The translations under genes and the position numbers were made by a program. Under the pieces are notes generated by a model, which was given only the letters and a program-made list of their open reading frames with translations, was not told the DNA's origin and did no database searches. A stretch of 33,142 nt of DNA from an uncultured Flavobacteriaceae bacterium (GTDB lineage: Bacteria > Bacteroidota > Bacteroidia > Flavobacteriales > Flavobacteriaceae), in the NCBI GenBank assembly GCA_937936275.1, contig CALHCJ010000044.1, forward strand, positions 1 through 33,142, read 5' to 3'. This document shows positions 31,332 through 33,142 of this stretch, piece by piece (the first letter of the stretch is position 1; every line of letters begins with the position of its first letter).

Positions 31332-33142
31332 TTAGGCAAAAGGATTGCAGGAAGCGCTAACTCTTTATACAAGGCATTATAGGCTTTCATTTCTTCATCA
31401 ACAATTGCTTTTCGTTCCCTTTCGTATACTTGCCAATCTTTTTGCAGGTCAGCCCAACGTTCTTTTGCTCCTTTGGTTACTAGCGGCTCGGCGACATCTA
31501 TGTATCCTTTGAGATGTATCAATTGCGCATTGAGTTTATTGTTGTAATTGATAACATCTTGAAATGTTTTTTGCTTGGACTGAATCAAATTCTCCTCCCA
31601 AGAAACAATGCGTTTCACTAAGGCTTCTCCTTTTTCCAAAAGCGCTTTGGCGTTGTCATTGTCCTTTAAAAGCTTTGCATAACTATCTAATTGAGATTTA
31701 GCGGAGCGCATGTCATTTACCGATTCATGTACGGTATGCAGTGTACTTTCAATATCTTCCAAGAGGGTTTGCTGCTCTTCGTAAGCGGTCAAAGGTGCCT
31801 CAATTTTAGGATTTGCCAAAACCGTCACATCAGTTTCAGAAACCATATCTTCCAAAGACAGTTTTAAAGTATATGTGCCGGGACCAACATTGGCACCCGC
31901 ATCGCCACCAAAAACAAATACTTTATCGATTGCTGGTAGGTTCTCTCTTCGGAAGTTCCAAGTAAAGCGATTGTATCCTTTTTTAGATGGAAGTACTTGT
32001 GGTTTTGAAGGTCCACCAGGCCATGATTTAAAGTCTTTTGGTTTTTTATTGGTATAGGTTCTTAAGAGTTTATCTCCTTGAAAAACTTCTAATTTTAAAT
32101 CTAGACTATCGGCTTCCTTGGCTAAATAATAGTCGAAAGTAACACCGCTTTTAGGATTGTCTCCCAAACCAGGTCTTGGCTTATCGCTACTGCCACCAAA
32201 AATCAAATAGCTGTCTTTGGGTTTGAAGATTTGAACGGTCTCCTTTGGCGTTTTAATATTTTGAATTGCGGCAACGTCATCCAATATCCAAAAAGCACGT
32301 CCGGCAGTGGCGGCCACCAAATCATTGTCTTGAAAGACCAAATCATTGATGGGAAGTACGGGAAGATTCAATTGAAACGGCTGCCAGTTTAGGCCATCGT
32401 TTAAAGAAATAAATAAGCCAGTTTCCGTACCTGCATATAGAAGGCCTTTTTGTTTGGGGTCTTCCTTAACTACTCTAGTAAACGTATGTTCGCCGGTAAT
32501 GCCATTTACGATACGCGTCCAAGTTTGGCCATAGTTGTTGGTTTTGAAAATGTGCGACCTTAAATCCATAGACTTGTATCGCATTACCACTACGTAGGCG
32601 GTTGCTGCGTCATGCGGTGAAACCTCAATACTATTTACAATGCCATCAGGTACATTAGGTGGTGTTACATTTGCCCAGTTCTCACCATCATCTTTGGTGA
32701 TATGTACTAATCCGTCGTCACTACCCGTCCATAGCACTCCTTTTTCATGGTGTGACTCAACCATGTAGGTTATGGTATTGTAATTTTCACCACCAGCGGC
32801 CTCATTGGTGTAGGGACCACCACCAGGCCCATGCTTTTCGGTTTCGTTTTTGGTCAAATCAGGACTCACAACTTGCCAACTCTGGCCTTCATCGGTAGAT
32901 TTGAACACGACGTTTCCGGCGTGGTAAATTGTTTTCCGGTCGTGAGGGGAAGTGATAACTGGTGCATTCCAATTGTATCTGTATTTTGAATCTTTAGGGG
33001 CAATGCTTAGTCCCAATTCAGGATATTGCTTAATAGGTTTCGATTCCCGAGATTTAGCATCCCATTTGTCTAAATTACCCTGATAGGTACCTCCGTAAAT
33101 AATTTCGGGGTTGTCAGGGTCAAAAGCTAAAAATGCACTCTC
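31328..33142 (-). CDS. BNR/sortilin-like propeller protein, 5' end cut by window edge
   Basis: The frame is open to the right edge (604 residues in view); an internal TTG at 33016 is not the start, as the reading continues 'GGTYQGNLDKWDAKSRESKPIKQYPEL' upstream. Four Asp-box motifs S/TxDxGxxW are visible ('STDEGQSW', 'TKDDGENW', 'TNNYGQTW', 'SLNDGLNW'), typical of sortilin/VPS10-type 'glycosyl hydrolase' annotated proteins of Bacteroidota. After the propeller come a beta-sandwich with 'GPGTYTLKLSLEDMVSETDVTVL' and a helical coiled tail ending 'LALPAILLPK'. Probably secreted. Despite the common name, no glycosidase residues can be assigned. Its gene overlaps the pentapeptide gene by 4 nt. Confidence 0.85.
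   Translation of the reverse strand, partial: ESAFLAFDPDNPEIIYGGTYQGNLDKWDAKSRESKPIKQYPELGLSIAPKDSKYRYNWNAPVITSPHDRKTIYHAGNVVFKSTDEGQSWQVVSPDLTKNETEKHGPGGGPYTNEAAGGENYNTITYMVESHHEKGVLWTGSDDGLVHITKDDGENWANVTPPNVPDGIVNSIEVSPHDAATAYVVVMRYKSMDLRSHIFKTNNYGQTWTRIVNGITGEHTFTRVVKEDPKQKGLLYAGTETGLFISLNDGLNWQPFQLNLPVLPINDLVFQDNDLVAATAGRAFWILDDVAAIQNIKTPKETVQIFKPKDSYLIFGGSSDKPRPGLGDNPKSGVTFDYYLAKEADSLDLKLEVFQGDKLLRTYTNKKPKDFKSWPGGPSKPQVLPSKKGYNRFTWNFRRENLPAIDKVFVFGGDAGANVGPGTYTLKLSLEDMVSETDVTVLANPKIEAPLTAYEEQQTLLEDIESTLHTVHESVNDMRSAKSQLDSYAKLLKDNDNAKALLEKGEALVKRIVSWEENLIQSKQKTFQDVINYNNKLNAQLIHLKGYIDVAEPLVTKGAKERWADLQKDWQVYERERKAIVDEEMKAYNALYKELALPAILLPK

Noticed and set aside
1-33142. Possible defence system, prophage or mobile island
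   Set aside because: No recombinase, transposase, phage, restriction, retron, CRISPR or toxin-antitoxin gene and no target-site repeats beside the tRNA were seen; the gene content looks like native flavobacterial chromosome.

Overview
The window looks like a chromosomal segment of a marine-type member of the Flavobacteriaceae (phylum Bacteroidota). The evidence is the AT-rich sequence, Bacteroidota-type promoters (TTTG, 19-20 nt, TAnnTTTG; clearest in front of tRNA-Asn and the SCO gene), little use of Shine-Dalgarno sites, and typical families: DUF5916, DUF4097, FeoB-associated CGCH protein, PVC-type heme-binding dehydrogenase, short-chain L-threonine dehydrogenase and a BNR/sortilin-like protein. 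The genus cannot be fixed from the sequence alone. Both edges cut through genes: a DUF5916 protein on the left and a BNR-repeat protein on the right. No rRNA, CRISPR array, insertion sequence, integrase, phage gene or toxin-antitoxin pair was seen, and no gap between genes exceeds 300 bases.

Region by region. (1) 1-1752: DUF5916 outer-membrane-type protein, partial. (2) 1866-4727, minus strand: ECF sigma factor, zinc-finger anti-sigma factor with a HEAT-repeat exterior, and two secreted DUF4097 proteins; this reads as an envelope-sensing regulon with its own output genes. (3) 4854-6386: secreted protein with a carboxypeptidase-like regulatory domain. (4) 6567-9209, minus strand: feoA-feoB and a 52-residue FeoB-associated membrane peptide, a tightly packed ferrous iron uptake operon. 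(5) 9335-11483: divergent SCO (copper/cytochrome oxidase assembly) and rseP (site-2 protease), then tRNA-Asn(GTT) with a textbook promoter and terminator. (6) 11759-13402: acyl-CoA thioesterase II and an SDR reductase. (7) 13438-19823: ThuA-like lipoprotein, MFS transporter, a 1055-residue PVC-type lipoprotein (degenerate SGNH domain, dehydrogenase propeller, helical repeats, cytochrome c) and an exported RidA-like lipoprotein; probably an envelope sugar or polyol oxidation locus. (8) 19870-28085: housekeeping and unknown genes: L-threonine dehydrogenase, TPR protein, M28 peptidase with an overlapping YeeZ-like NAD-binding protein, CBS protein. (9) 28092-29969: compact three-gene minus-strand operon of poorly characterised proteins. 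(10) 30173-33142: BLUF blue-light sensor, pentapeptide-repeat protein, BNR protein.

Most of this is ordinary flavobacterial core or accessory sequence; I do not see a clear-cut new system. The most interesting candidates are the sigma/anti-sigma-HEAT/double DUF4097 operon, the ThuA-MFS-PVC-RidA locus with an apparently catalytically dead SGNH domain, a 15-bp perfect hairpin inside a signal-peptide coding region, and several genes that seem to start with TTG.
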